The position numbers and the translations under genes are program-made. Under the pieces are notes generated by a model. It did not search any database, was not told where the DNA came from, and saw only the letters and a program-made list of their open reading frames with translations. Below are positions 1 through 11,506 of a stretch of DNA of 64,000 nucleotides, piece by piece. The DNA lies in the NCBI GenBank assembly GCA_963971225.1, contig OZ020270.1:76834432-76898431 (forward strand), written 5' to 3'. Position 1 is the stretch's first letter. Each line of letters starts with the position of its first letter. This DNA is from Melieria omissa (taxonomy: Eukaryota > Arthropoda > Insecta > Diptera > Ulidiidae).

Positions 1-1745
1 AAAACGGCTCATTCTATCAGGAAAATTTTTTTTGTGAGTGATAGAAGATGTCAATGCGGTGGTTTATAGCGATATTACATGTTTGTACGGCAGGTGGGTG
101 TGGCAACTCCCATACAACCTAAATTTTTAATATGGTATATCTTTGGAATTATAAGTCGGACAACATTGAAATTTAGTACAGTGTCATGGCATAAGCGTGT
201 CATTGCACCGGTAAAATTTAATGGACGTTGGACAAAGGGCGTGGCACTTTTTAAATTCCGGTGTTACTTTTGAACTATAGCAGTCACATAAATGACATTC
301 GGTACAAACTAACGATTCGGTCGGGTCCCTCGATGAGGGAAATAGGATGGATTTTGGACAAGGGGGCGTGGCACCGCCCATACAATTTAACTTTTTAACA
401 TAGAAAATCTTCGGAATTATAAGTCGGATAGCATTGAAAGTTGGTGTACCGTCATCTCATAGAAGTGTGTTCCCATTGCTAAAATTTACTGAGCGTTGGA
501 CAAGAGGCGTGGCACTGTTTTAATTTCGGTGTTACTTTTGAACTATAGTAGTCACATCAATGACACTCAATACAAAGTTACCATTTGGTCGTGTCCTTCA
601 ACAGGGGAAATGGGGTGGGTTTTGAACAAGGGGGCGTGGCACCGCCCATACAACTCAATTTTTAAATATGGAATATCTTCGAAATGATAAGTCGGACAGC
701 ATTGAAATTTGATACAGTGTCATGGCGTAGACGTGTCGTTCGACCGGTAAAATTTACTGGGCGTTGGACAAGGGACGTGGCACTTTTTAAAATCCGGTGT
801 AACTTTGGAACTAGAGCGTTCACATCAATGACACTCGGTACAAACTTACGGTTTGGTCATGTCCTTCGGCAGGGGGAATAGGGTGTATTTTGGACAAGGA
901 GGCGTGGCACCGCCAATACAACTCAATTCTTTAACATGGAATATCTTCGGAATCATAAGTTACACAGCATTGAAATTCGGTACAGCGTCATGGCGTAGAC
1001 GTGTCATTCCACCGGTAAAATTTAATGGGCATTGGAAAAAGGGCGTGGCACTTTGTAAATGGTGAAACTTTGAAACTATAGCGTTAACTTAAATGACACT
1101 CGGTACAAACTTATTATTAGTTGTGTCCTCCGACAGGGGGAATAGGGTGGGTTTTTCACAAGTGGGCGTGGCACTGCCCATACAACTACATTCTTTAATG
1201 TGGAATAGCTTCGGAATTCTAAGTCGCTCAGCGTTGAAATTTTGTACAACGTCATGGCGTAGACGTATTATTTCACAGGTTGTATTGTATGGGCGTTGGA
1301 CAAGGGGCGTGGCACTTTATAAATTCCGGTGTAACTTTGGAACTATAGCATTCACATCAATGATACTCGGTATCAAGTTATGATTTAGTCGTGTCCTTCG
1401 GCAGGGGGAATAAGGTAGATTCTGGACAAGAGGCGTGGCACCGCCCATACAACTTAACTCTTTAATAAGGTATCTAATCGGAATCGTTAGCTGCACAGCA
1501 TTGAAAGTTGGTGTACCGTCGTCTCATAGATGTGTCATTCTACTAATGAGCTTTGATGGGTGTTTGATAAGGGGTGTGGCAAATTTTTTATGACCCAACA
1601 TTTCAGCAGAACTGTAAGTCGCACATCAATGAAAGTTGGTACAAACTGTCCACTTAGTAGCACAACTCGACTATACGAAAGTTGTGCGCATTGGACAAGG
1701 GGGCGTGGTACCCTCTCCATTTTTTTATACATAGATTGTTTATCC
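1..1745 (+). repeat. Helitron minisatellite, about 267-bp period
   Basis: At least five degenerate head-to-tail units. The landmark GGCGTGGCACCGCCCATAC recurs near 363, 631, 898, 1165 and 1431, giving spacings of about 264-269. A second GGCGTGGCAC landmark lies in the middle of each unit. Short open frames here are by-products of the repeat and carry no recognisable domain. Confidence 0.85.
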
Positions 1746-2091
1746 TGACTGACTGACTGGTTGATTGATTTATTTATTTATTATCGAAACGAACTCAGAA
1801 ACGAACCGATGGGCCTATTGACTTCAACAATTGTAAAAATAATTGAAATAAATAAAGTTAGGCACGTGTTTCTCATTATTTTTAAAATCGAAATCTAACT
1901 GAATCAACAACAGGTTAAAAGTATGTATGGAGAAACAACTTTTTTGAGTGTTTTAACTTCAAACTTGGTGAAAGTACTTTAAATGTTAAATAACTCGATA
2001 CGTGCTTTTCATTTTACCGAATATTAAAATCGGACGGGGTCAGTGACGGGTTAAAAGTTTGTATGGAGTAACTGTGAAAAATATGAATTAA
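1..2091 (+). mobile_element. Outer Helitron, left part (5' end outside window)
   Basis: Non-autonomous rolling-circle element with no Rep/helicase reading frame. It consists of a tandem array (1-1745) and AT-rich spacer of the same kind as in the complete Helitron at 57212-59755; for example the block ending near 2090 matches about 59140-59330. It is interrupted after A2091 by a reversed Helitron and resumes at T4395, ending in CTAG at 4836-4839. The 5' terminus lies left of the window, so full length is unknown. Confidence 0.75.
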
Positions 2092-2159
2092 CTAGTAGGG
2101 CCCTCGGGCTTTGCACGCAAGCTTGAAGTCAATGGGCCCAATAAATCAAGTTTCTTCAT

Positions 2160-3085
2160 ACTATACTCTATGGGCGATGCCACGCCTCTTTTACGTAATG
2201 CCCAATCCATTCCTCCAGCCGAAGGGTGTGACCTGGTTTCATTAATATGCGACTTTCAGTTCCAAAGTTACGCGGAAAATTTCAGTCACAAAAAATATGC
2301 CGAGCCCCTTGTTCAACGCCCATAATATTTTGCCAGTAGAATAACACATCTATGGGACGATGATACACAAAACTTCAAAGCTTTCCAACTTATTGTTCCG
2401 AAGCTATTCCACATTAAAAATTTGAGTTCTATGGGCGGTGCCATGCCCCTCGTCCAATACCCAACCCATTCCCCATGTCGAAGGGCACATCTAAATTGTA
2501 AATCTTTGATGTGTGATTTGTAGTTCCACAGTTATTCGAAACATTTGAGTTGCTTAAAAAGTGCCACACCTCTTGTCCAACGTTCACAAAGTTTTACCAG
2601 TGAAACGGCCCATCTAAACGGTCACCCCGCACCAAATTTTAATGCTGCCCGATTTTTCATTCCGAAGATATTCTATATAGAAATTTTAAGTTGTATGGGC
2701 GGTGCCACGCCCCCTTGTCAAAACCCCACCACACCATATGGAAAAACACAACTAAACCGTACGTTTGTACCGAGTGTCATTAATGAGAACGCTATAGTTT
2801 CAAAATTACACAGGTATTTAAAAAGTGCCACGCCTCTTGTCCAACGCCCATCAAATTTTACCAGTGAAACGGAACATCTAAACGGTGGACCCGCACCAAA
2901 TTCTAATGCTGTTCGACTTCTCATTACGAAAATATTCCATATTGAAAATTTAAGTTGTGTGGGAGGTGCCACGCCTACCTATCGGGTCACATTCGCACTA
3001 TGTGGTTTACCGAGACTTACTCAAGACGAACATTCCCTGAAAAATTCAGCTAATCGGCTCTCTAGTTTTTGAGTTTTAATGCCGT
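2160..3085 (-). repeat. Antisense array of the GGCGTGGCACCGCCCATAC-type units
   Basis: Units appear as their reverse complement (GGGCGGTGCCACGCC near 2162, 2433, 2698 and, degenerate, 2962), spacing about 265-270. This is the same repeat family as at 1-1745. The 175-codon frame across 2545-3072 is repeat read-through and not a gene. Confidence 0.8.
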
Positions 3086-3189
3086 GGGACCAACAAACAA
3101 ATATACATTAATTTTTATATACAACATAAAGATATTTGCTGCAATGACTCGCAAAATTTTTTTATATCCATATTGTTTTGCACAAATAT

Positions 3190-4300
3190 AGCACAGTTAA
3201 TTTCTGTCATCATGGGAATTGCAGGAAGGCGTAAAAGGTGGGCGTGGTCAACCTTATACAATTTATGTTTACCGCTATGAAACACAGAATCATTTTATAT
3301 CAACATTAATTTTCAGACATGTACCGTAACTTTGTTTTGTTAGTTTAGTGGGCGCGGGAAGTGGGCGTGACCGATTATATTATAGCCTATGTTTGCCGCA
3401 ATGACACGCTGAATCGTCTGATACCCATATTGACAAATATACCATGGCTGATTTGTTATTATAGTGGGCGTGATGAAAAGACATATCAGGTGGGCGTGAT
3501 CAATATTATATATTCTATGTTAAAATCAATGAAACACGGAATCATTTGATATTAATACTGATTTACCGACATGGACCGTAGCTTCGTTTTGTTAGTTTAG
3601 TGGGCACGGAATCTGGGCGCGGCCGATTATTATAGCCTGTGTTTGCCGCAATGACACGCTGAATCGTTTGATGCCCCTATTGCTATGACAAATACACCAT
3701 GGCTGATTTGTTATTATAGTGAGCGTGGCGAGAAGGCATATCAGGTGGGCGTGATCAATATTATATATCCTATGTTAAAATCAATGAAACACGGAATCAT
3801 TTGGTATTAATACTGATTTACCGACATGTACCGTAGCTTCGTTTTGTTAGTTTCGTGGGCACGGAAAGTGGGCGTGGCCGATTATATTATAGCCTATGTT
3901 TGCCGCAATGACACGCTGAATCGTTTGATACCCATATTGCTATGACAAATATACCATGGCTGATTTGTTATTATAGTGGGCGTGATGAAAAGACATATCA
4001 GGTAGGCGTGGTCAATCTTATATATCCTATGTTAACATCAATGGAACACGGAATCATTTGGTATTAATACTGATTTACTAACGTGTACCGTAGCTTCGTT
4101 TTGTTAGTTTAGTGGGCACGAAAAAAAGGCGTGGCCGATTATATTATAGCCTATGTTTTCCGCAATGACACGCCGAATCGTTTGATACCCATATTGCCTT
4201 ACAAAAGCATACCATAGATGAGTTTTGTTACCATAGTGGGCGTAAGAAGGGGGCGTGGTCATTCTCATATAGCCTATGTACCATTCCCACAGATAAAAAA
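3190..4300. repeat. Second minisatellite, about 255-bp period, unrelated landmark
   Basis: Landmarks of the form GTGGGCACGGAAAGTGGGCG occur near 3347, 3599, 3855 and 4111, giving spacings of about 252-256. Each is followed by TGCCGCAATGACACGC and ACCATGGCTGATTTG motifs. It lies in the same inner Helitron as the 267-bp family but has different sequence. No coding signal. Confidence 0.8.
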
Positions 4301-4394
4301 ATGTTTGGTGCTTATTTCATCTAAATCGGTTCAGTGGTTTTTGCTTGATTGTGGCTCAAAAAACGTCACACTTGCTGTTATATAATAGTATAGA

Positions 4395-4839
4395 TGGGCA
4401 CATTGACTTGACTTCAAACTTAGTGAAAGTACTCTTAGCGAGAAATAATGTTTCACTTTTTTGAAAGTCAAAATCTAACGCGGTCATCAATGGGTTAACA
4501 ATTTGTATGGAGAAACAAGATTTATTGGGAGTTCTGACTTCAAACTTATCAAAAGCACTTCACTCGGGAAATAATAACAAGGTGCTTTTAATTTTTTGAA
4601 AACCGAAACTCGAAGAATCGAAATCTGGTATACCAAGGGCTAGGCATTTGCTTGGAGTAAATACGAAAATACATAATTGAATGGGCCTTCTGACTTCAAA
4701 ATTTTGAAAACACCCGAAATCAAAGATAGTTAGACACATGTTCTTTTTTTAATCAAAATCTGATGGGCTCAACAATGGATAAGAATTCGTATATGGGGAA
4801 ACAGGAGAGCTTGCGTGCAAAGCCGCAGGGCCCAGCTAG
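4395..4839 (+). mobile_element. Outer Helitron, right part with 3' terminus
   Basis: Continuation of the element at 1-2091. Its last 50 bases contain GCTTGCGTGCAAAGCC, GGGCCCAG and CTAG (4836-4839) followed by T4840, matching the end of the Helitron at 59755 almost base for base. Confidence 0.8.
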
Positions 4840-5155
4840 TACTTTTTAGTTTTTTTTACAAATTAATTGATACAGATAATAAGCATCGAAAACTTCATGA
4901 CTTTATTCTTAGTGAATTTTTAAAAGCTCATAACTCAGCAAAAAAACATAATACGGAAAAAAAATTGGGTGTACACATCCACGTCTACTAGAAGTATAAC
5001 TGACCAGAATATAAACAAAATTCATTTTTTTGGGTTGTCCGCTTGACGTGAAATGCCCCAAAGATTTCATACATTTCTTTAAATTTATTGTGTGTTTTTG
5101 AAATCAAATCCGAAGGCTCTTAAAATATCACCCTTTACATATATTATATATGTAC
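4840..5155. other. Unassigned AT-rich spacer
   Basis: No recognisable element, repeat or open frame of note between the Helitron end and the solo LTR. Confidence 0.5.
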
Positions 5156-5159
5156 ATAT

Positions 5160-5588
5160 TGTTACGAAAATCCAAGTTCGTTTTCCAAGGTTCGTTTGGA
5201 TTGTGTTTGAAAATAAAACAACTTCACTTATTCAGCGCAAAACGCAGTCAGAAACTAACAATCACTTTATTTACAGATTTACACTTCGCTTGTATCTCCA
5301 TTTGTTACCACTTTGATTGCTCAACACAGACTCGACCCCTTGCGCTGCCACTGCTGCTTTTATACTACTTTTCTTATCGCGTCAAAGTTTCTTGCACATT
5401 CCAGTTGTACTTTCTATCTCGATTGTTCTAGCAAAGTTCATTACTTTTTGTGAACCATCCTTGCCATATCGGACTATCCAAGCGAATTATACCAAATTTG
5501 CCATACTTCAAAGTGCATGCCTAAAAGTATGCTTGCAAAAGCATTCGTGCATAGAAAAGCATTCGGCACAGAGTTCTTTATCGTTTCA
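5160..5588 (-). mobile_element. Solo LTR of a gypsy A/B-related element
   Basis: Starts TGTTACG and ends CGTTTCA, the reverse complement of the TGAAACG..CGTAACA termini of the gypsy A and B LTRs. It shares long blocks with them, including a TATA-box region and the stretch read inversely as AAGTATGCTTGCAAAAGC. Four-base TSD ATAT at 5156-5159 and 5589-5592. A single LTR without internal sequence implies LTR-LTR recombination. Confidence 0.85.
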
Positions 5589-5595
5589 ATATGTA

Positions 5596-6557
5596 AGACA
5601 TGGTACATTAAAAATTGCAAAAGTTTGCCACGTCACTGGGCGAGCGACATATTTTGAAAAGTTACCGTTGTAACAGGATCCACTTCACTGTTTCATCAAT
5701 TTTGTGTTTTGAAAACATTTCTTTTCTAGCTTAATTAGTTTTCAGTATTCCATCGAAAGAAGAACAAGGGCGGAAACGAATTTTGCACGTTTACTTAAAT
5801 AATAGAAACGTGACATACAAAACGATTGCAAAAAAATGCGAATACAAGCTATGCGACCCTACGAAGAACAATCCTTCGATTTATTGAAAACGTGGATGTG
5901 TCTATAAAACCAGGAACTGCCAAAAATAGTTCGAGAAGAAATAAAACATTGGGAAAGAAGGTGGTAGATGCGCTTAAACGCAAGCCAAATATGTCGCTCT
6001 GAGATTTAGCGAAAAAATGCAATACCAACCACGTAAACATTTTAAGAATAAAAGAAAGATACGGTGTGAAGTCTTATGCAAAATATTAGGCGCCAAGGAG
6101 AGAATACAAACAGCAAAAAATTGCCATTAAGCGACTTAGCAACGTGCCACTACTCCACTGCTGTCACTGAGTGGTATCAAAGAAAAAAATCAATTTTGTT
6201 GCAAAGGATATCAACCCGCCGAATTGTCCATAGCTTCGGCCGATTGAGCGCTATTGGCCAATTTTGAAGACAAAATTGCGAAATTATTGTAAACCACCTT
6301 CAACAATCAAAGATTTTAAAAAAATTTACCTTCAGGCCACCAAAATGGTACCTAGCAAAACTGTGCAAAAGTTGATGGGGGTCATTAAACACAAAGTTCG
6401 ATTATACCAACGTCAAAATTTTAAAAAATTGAAATTGTGATTTTTTCTAATTTTTCATATTATAAGTTCAAATAAAATAACTAGTGAACAGATTTTTTAA
6501 AATTTTTCATTAAACAAATTTTGGTTTACTTTTTGCAATTTTTAATGTACCATGTCT
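5596..6557 (+). mobile_element. Deleted Tc1/mariner-superfamily element
   Basis: Terminal inverted repeats of about 28 bp start AGACATGGTACATT at the left; the right end is the exact reverse complement (AATGTACCATGTCT). A TA target duplication lies at 5594-5595 and 6558-6559. Length 962 bp, shorter than an autonomous element of about 1.3-2 kb, with transposase remnants inside. Confidence 0.8.
5820..6445 (+). pseudogene. Tc1/mariner transposase remnant
   Basis: Two ends of a transposase survive in shifting frames. The N-terminal helix-turn-helix region lies near 5885-6075 (motifs KKVVDALKRKPNMS and DLAKKCNTNHVN). The C-terminal block lies near 6205-6440, with a NPPNCP..LRPIERYW-like motif that normally surrounds the last catalytic acid of Tc1/mariner enzymes. 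Several stops and frameshifts, and most of the catalytic core is missing, so it is inactive. Confidence 0.7.
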
Positions 6558-6786
6558 TATGTATATATACAAAATATTGAAACGAAAAGGCACTCTTTAC
6601 TGTGCATGAACGCTTTTGCAAGCATACTTTTAGGCATGTACTTTGAAGTACAGCAAAACTGTTATAAATTCGCTTGGTATAGTCCGATATGGCAAGGATG
6701 GTTCTCGAAGAAATGGGCTGTGCGAGAATGGTCGAGCGCTTTCCAATTAGAAATTGCAAGAAACTTCGGCGCGATAAGAAAACTGG

Positions 6787-6793
6787 TATAAAA
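6787..6793 (+). promoter_or_regulatory. TATA box of gypsy A 5' LTR
   Basis: TATAAAA in the context GGTATAAAAGCAGC. The same element is present in gypsy B (34396), the 3' LTRs and the solo LTR (55736), so it is conserved across subfamilies. Confidence 0.7.
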
Positions 6794-6891
6794 GCAGCAG
6801 TGCGCAGCGCAATGAGTCGCGTCTGTGTTGAGCAAGCAATGGGGAAGCATGCAATAGTAGTAGTGTAAAGTAGAGCAAGTGTAAATTTGTG

Positions 6892-6897
6892 AATAAA
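6892..6897 (+). terminator. Polyadenylation signal AATAAA in gypsy A LTR
   Basis: AATAAA about 100 bp downstream of the TATA box, at the position expected for the LTR R region; also present in the gypsy B LTR (34490-34495). Confidence 0.5.
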
Positions 6898-7002
6898 GCG
6901 ATTGTTAGTTTGACTACGTTGCGCTGAATAATTGAAGTTGTTTTACTTTCAAACACAATCAAAACGAACCGTCGATAACGAACTGTGGAATTTCGTAACA
7001 TT

Positions 7003-7015
7003 TGGTGTCAGAAGT
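7003..7015 (+). other. Primer binding site of gypsy A
   Basis: TGGTGTCAGAAGT two bases after the LTR. It is complementary to the 3' end typical of insect tRNA-Leu (CTTCTGACACCA); tRNA identity is inferred. The identical site follows the gypsy B LTR. Confidence 0.7.
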
Positions 7016-7064
7016 TCGGATTGTGTTACTGAGGATAAATAAATAAAATTATAAAAACACAGAC

Positions 7065-8393
7065 ATGGTTAAACTCGAGCTGCTGAAGGTGGACCAGCTG
7101 AAGAAGGAGCTGGCTGCATGGAATTTGCCGACCGCTGGTGGAAAGGTGGAGCTGCATCTGCGTTTGCGAGAGGCGTGTGAATCACGAGGCATTGCTGGTG
7201 CTGTGTCGATGCAAAATACGGCTGCAGCGGGGGCGCCACTACAAGCATTAGACATGAGCCAGCTAATGATTGCAATGAAAGGCATGTTTGAGACTTCCAA
7301 TCGTGAAATGGCAGCGAAACTGGAAATTACAAATCAGGAAATTTCGGCAAAAGTCGAAACGGCGAACCAAGAAGTAGCGGAACGGATGGAAAGCAAACTC
7401 CAGGAAAATGCAGAAAAATTTGAAAATGCAAATGGAAGCATGCAACCGAGAAATGGCAACAAATTCTGCGCGCTTAGAGCAGAAGGTGGAGGAAATTTCC
7501 GATAGACTGAAGCGGAAAGTTGAGCATCACGAGACGCGAATGGACAAATGGGACAAACGGGTTGACAGTCTGGAGAAGCGGTTTAAAGAAGTACAGCCAC
7601 GAGAATGGTTGCCTCCAGTTCAGGAAAATATTTCCACCAGAACAGAAGTGCCTACTTATGATGGTGCTACGCCGTTCGATACATTTAAACTCCAATTCGA
7701 CTTAGCTGCTTTGGAAAATCAGTGGACCGATATCAGGAAGGGTCGGAGATTGGCACTGGCGCTGAAAGGTCCTGCGGCTGAGGTAATGAGATCAGTTCCG
7801 GAATGTTCGAGAAGTGATTATGAGCCCGTCATGAGAGCATTGGCAGCGAAGTACAGCAACGAGCACAACCATACTGTGAGCTGAAGAACTGTAGGCAAAG
7901 AGCCAACGAGGCGCTGCAGACATATGCAGCAGACATTGAGCGGCTCGTACAGTTGTGCTACCCAAAATTCGGCGCTGATGATCTAGAGAGGATGAAGATT
8001 GAGTCGTTCATTGAAGGTCTTCATGATCCCGAGACACGTCGCAGTGCGTTGATGATGGGCAAGTCGACATTTAAGGAGACGGTAACCAGCGCGATGACAT
8101 GTGAGGCGACATGGATTGAAGGCACTCGGTATGCACTTGCAAGGATACGCCAAATCCAGCCGGACAGCGACTTTTCGATCCAGGCCATAAGCTCTGAGAC
8201 ACCGGGAAGGCCACGGGTTGTCTCCTCTAAAGTTGTTTGCTGGACATGTGGCAAGCAGGGTCACATAGCACGAGACTGCCGCCAACGGAAGTGGCGTTCC
8301 CATTCTCGATCGCAATCGCCTGAAGCGAGGAACACTGACAATCGAGGCCCAGCCAACAAGCGCAGGGCTGAGGACGACGAGTCGTTAAACTAA
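7065..8393 (+). pseudogene. gag: Gag of gypsy A, frameshifted
   Basis: Structural protein that would package element RNA. Residues about 5-38 form a SAP-like motif (LKVDQLKKELAAWNLPT then GGKVELHLRLREA), followed by a heptad-rich coiled coil, a gag capsid region (7650-8080) and a zinc knuckle CWTCGKQGHIARDC near 8239-8280 with an Arg/Ser-rich tail. The start is ATG 7065, about 50 bp after the PBS. The frame changes near 7440, and about 10 nt are missing near 7870 compared with gypsy B. It lacks some 25 residues present in gypsy B Gag after the SAP motif. Confidence 0.85.
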
Positions 8394-8446
8394 AACGGGT
8401 CAGCCCAAAGGGGCGTGAGCTCTGCCCCACCGTCCTTGTCTCGCAG

Positions 8447-11400
8447 TTGAAACGACAACCCAGCAGCTTGACGATTGAAGGAAAGATAGATGGAAAGTTG
8501 TTCGTGTTGACACTGGATACTGGAGCGTCATATTCGATCATAAAAAGGAAGCTTCTGAAGAACTGGGAACCACTGCATGGCATACAGCTGAGGACTGCGA
8601 CTGGCGAGCGTGCGCCGGTAAGAAGGAAAGTAACCAAAAGCAATTGCTATCGGCACCAGCAGCCTGGAACATGAGTTCAACGTCGCGGATATAATGGATG
8701 ACGTGATTATCGGCGTCGATTTCATGATTAGGCACGGTTTTACGCTGGACCTGAAAGAAAATGTGCTGAAGTATGCCAACGTTGAATTCCCCCTGCACAT
8801 TGGCTATGAGCGAAGCGTGGCGGTAAGGAGAGTTGTCTCGTGTCAGCACCAGAAGATACCAGCGAATTCCGAGGCGATTGTGTGGGCGAAGGTGGACGAG
8901 GACGAAGGGACAAGCCGGCTGTGGGTAGTAGAAGCGCCAACACAAGGATACGACAACATAATTATCGGACGTACATTAGTGGAACCCAAAAATGGCAAAA
9001 TACCAGTCAGGATACTCAACCTACTGAACACACCCAGATATGTCGAAAAAGATGCGGTCATGGGCGAGTGTAGAGAGGCTGAAGCAGTTGTCAAAAGCAG
9101 TCCAACCGGAGGATGCAAGAAAAGCGGTTCTAACATGGACGCCATACCGCAGAACCAGTGGAGCAGCGAATTGACAGCCGAGCAGAAACAGAAGGCACGG
9201 TCACTCCTGCAGCACTATGGGTCAATATTTGCAACAGAAGCGGGCGGAAGAACAGCCATAGTGAAGCACAACATCGACACCGGAAGTGCGAAACCAATCC
9301 GCCAACCGCCAAGACGAGTTCCTCTGGCCAAGAGGGAAGAGGTCACAAATTTGATTGAAAACATGCATAAAGAAAATGTCATAGAGCCTTCGTCAGGCCC
9401 TTGGTGTTCGCCGGTCGTGCTAGTCAAGAAAAAGGATGGCAGTACCCGATTTTGTGCGGACTATCGAAAGCTCAATGACGTGACTAAGAAGGACAGCTAT
9501 CCACTACCTCGGATCGATGACCCCCTGGACACACTGTCAGGCACACAGTGGTTTTCCACACTCGACTTACGCAGCGGCTATTGGCAGGTGGAGCTTGCAG
9601 ACAAGGACAAGGAGAAAACGGATTTTAATGTTGGCGACGGTTTGTGGCAGTTCACCGTCATGCCGTTTGGACTCTGCAACGCACCAGCAACATTCGAGCG
9701 GCTAATGGAACGTGTGCTAAATGGGCTGCATTGGCGGACGTGTCTGGTGTACCTGGACGACAGAATCGTGATGGGTAAAAACTTCGACGACCACCTGGGA
9801 AAGCTAAAGGAGGTATTCGAGCGGATACAAAAAGCCGGGCTTAAACTCAACCCAAAGAAGTGCTCGCTGTTCCAAACAGAGGTCAAGTATCTGGGTCATA
9901 CGGTTTCCGCCCGCGGAGTACATACGGATGAAGGCAAAATCACGGCGGTGAAGGAGTGGCCCCGGCCACGCAATCTACATGAACTCCGCAGTTTCCTGGG
10001 CCTGTGCAGATACTACCGCCGATTTGTTCCGGGATTCGCGAACATAGCCAGCAGCTTGCACAAACTGACGAAAAAGAATCAAGCCTTCGCGTGGGGTGAA
10101 GAACAGGAGCAGGCATTTGCACGACTGAAGGAAAAATTGTGCAGTGCTCCAATTCTGGCTTTCCCTGTGCCTGGAGAGATGTTTGTGCTGGATACAGATG
10201 CAAGTGGGCATAGTATCGGTGGTGTGCTATCACAGATAATAGATGGCCAAGAACAAGTGATAGCCTACTACAGCAAAATTTTGTCAAAGCCTGAACGCAA
10301 CTACTGTGTGACACGAAGGGAGTTGCTTGCAGTATTGGAATGCGTGAAATACTTCCACAAATACCTGTATGGGCAAAAGTTTCGCCTGCGCACAGATCAT
10401 GCGGCATTGAAATGGCTACTGAACTTTAAGGATCCGGAAGGCCAGTTGGCGCGGTGGATGGAACAACTGCAGAGCTACGACTACACGGTAGAGCATCGCA
10501 AGGGTAGCAGCCATGGAAATGCCGATGCCTTGTCACGCCGTCCGTGCAAAACCGAATGCAGGCATTGTTCGCGAGCCGAAAGCAAAGAGCAGATAGTGGA
10601 CGTCCGATTGGTAAGCGTTATGCCAGAGGAAAAGTGGTCTGCGGAGAGGATACAAAAGGACCACCGCGAGGATACGGATCTTAAAAAAATCATTGAAGGC
10701 AAGGAGCAAGGTGCACGTCCAAACTGGCAGGAGATGGCCGAAGAGAGCCCGATCGCGAAGTCTTACTGGGCGCAGTGGCAAAGTCTGCGGTTGTCTGATG
10801 GTTGCCTATACCGCGAGTGGGAGAGTGAAGATGGCCGGACCAGCAATTCCCTAATTGTAGTCCCGAAATGCAGGATCAACGAAGTGGTCGAGGCATACCA
10901 TAACGACTCCAGCGGAGGGCACCTAGGCATCACAAAAACTGTCGCCAAAATAAAAAGGCGATTCTACTGGGTAGGATGCCAGGAGTCTGTCGCCGATTGG
11001 ATTAAGAGCTGTGATCGATGTTCGGCTGCGAAAGGGCCAACAAGAAGATCTCGGGGCCGCATGCAGCAGTACAACATGGGAGCGCCCTTTGAGCGAATTG
11101 CCATGGACGTCGCCGGGCCATTCCCACTTAGCACTCAAGGCAACAAATATGTGCTGGTGGTAATGGACTATTTCAGCAAATGGCCCGAAGTGTATCCTAT
11201 TCCTAACCAGGAGGCCGCCACGGTCGCGGAAATGCTGGTAAACAACTGGGTGGCCAGATTTGGAGTTCCACTGGAGTTGCACTCGGATCAAGGCCGGAAT
11301 TTCGAGTCTCTGGTATTAAAGGAAGTGTGTGAGCTACTAGGAATAAGGAAAACTCTCACCGGTCCTTTGCATCCCCAGTCCGACGGCATGGTGGAACGAT

Positions 11401-11506
11401 TCAATCGAACACTGGAGGAATATCTGCGGAAAGTAGTAGGCAGGAATCAAAAGGTTTGGGACATGCATATTCCGCTGTTCTTGATGGCGTATAGGTCAGC
11501 CCCGCA
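8447..11506 (+). pseudogene. pol: Pol of gypsy A, protease to integrase core
   Basis: Order: aspartic protease (LDTGASYS near 8512), reverse transcriptase (FSTLDLRSGYW near 9553, YLDD near 9749), RNase H (LDTDASG near 10189), zinc-binding H..H..C..C domain, and integrase catalytic core with D in AMDVAGPF, D in HSDQGRNF and E in DGMVERFNR. One-base frameshift near 8645. The residue after YLDD is Arg where gypsy B has Ile. Reading stops where element C is inserted (11506) and resumes at 19150. The protein was probably made by frameshift or read-through from gag (inference). Confidence 0.88.

Larger units (their letters stand above)
2092..4394 (-). mobile_element. Inner Helitron, complete, non-autonomous, reversed
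   Basis: Read on the minus strand it begins TCTATACTATTATATAAC (right end) and finishes with a GC-rich stretch GCACGCAAGC.. through GGGCCC and CTAG (left end 2092-2095). These are the canonical TC..CTAG Helitron termini. It sits between A2091 and T4395, the classic AT target without duplication. The flanking Helitron resumes in register with the homologous copy at about 59330, which supports the boundaries. It has no coding capacity and contains two different tandem arrays. Confidence 0.85.
6578..7000 (+). repeat. 5' LTR of gypsy A
   Basis: 423 bp, TGAAACG..CGTAACA. Contains a TATA box and a polyadenylation signal (listed separately). Partner LTR at 19620-20042 has the same length. Confidence 0.9.

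Noticed and set aside
2545..3072. 175-codon open frame
   Set aside because: It lies entirely in the Helitron tandem array, repeats with the ~267-bp period and shows no domain; open only because the repeat lacks stops in that frame.
1..4839. Tandem repeats as a CRISPR array
   Set aside because: Units are about 255-267 bp, degenerate and without short unique spacers; Helitron ends flank them, and the genome is clearly eukaryotic.
6747..7001. Minus-strand frames within the LTRs (also 19789-20043, 34136-34581, 39634-40160)
   Set aside because: They recur in every LTR copy and are antisense to the promoter/R region with no domains; chance open frames.
8227..11291. Numerous antisense frames within gypsy pol (and 36018-39101)
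   Set aside because: Shadows of the pol codons on the opposite strand; they recur identically in gypsy A and B.
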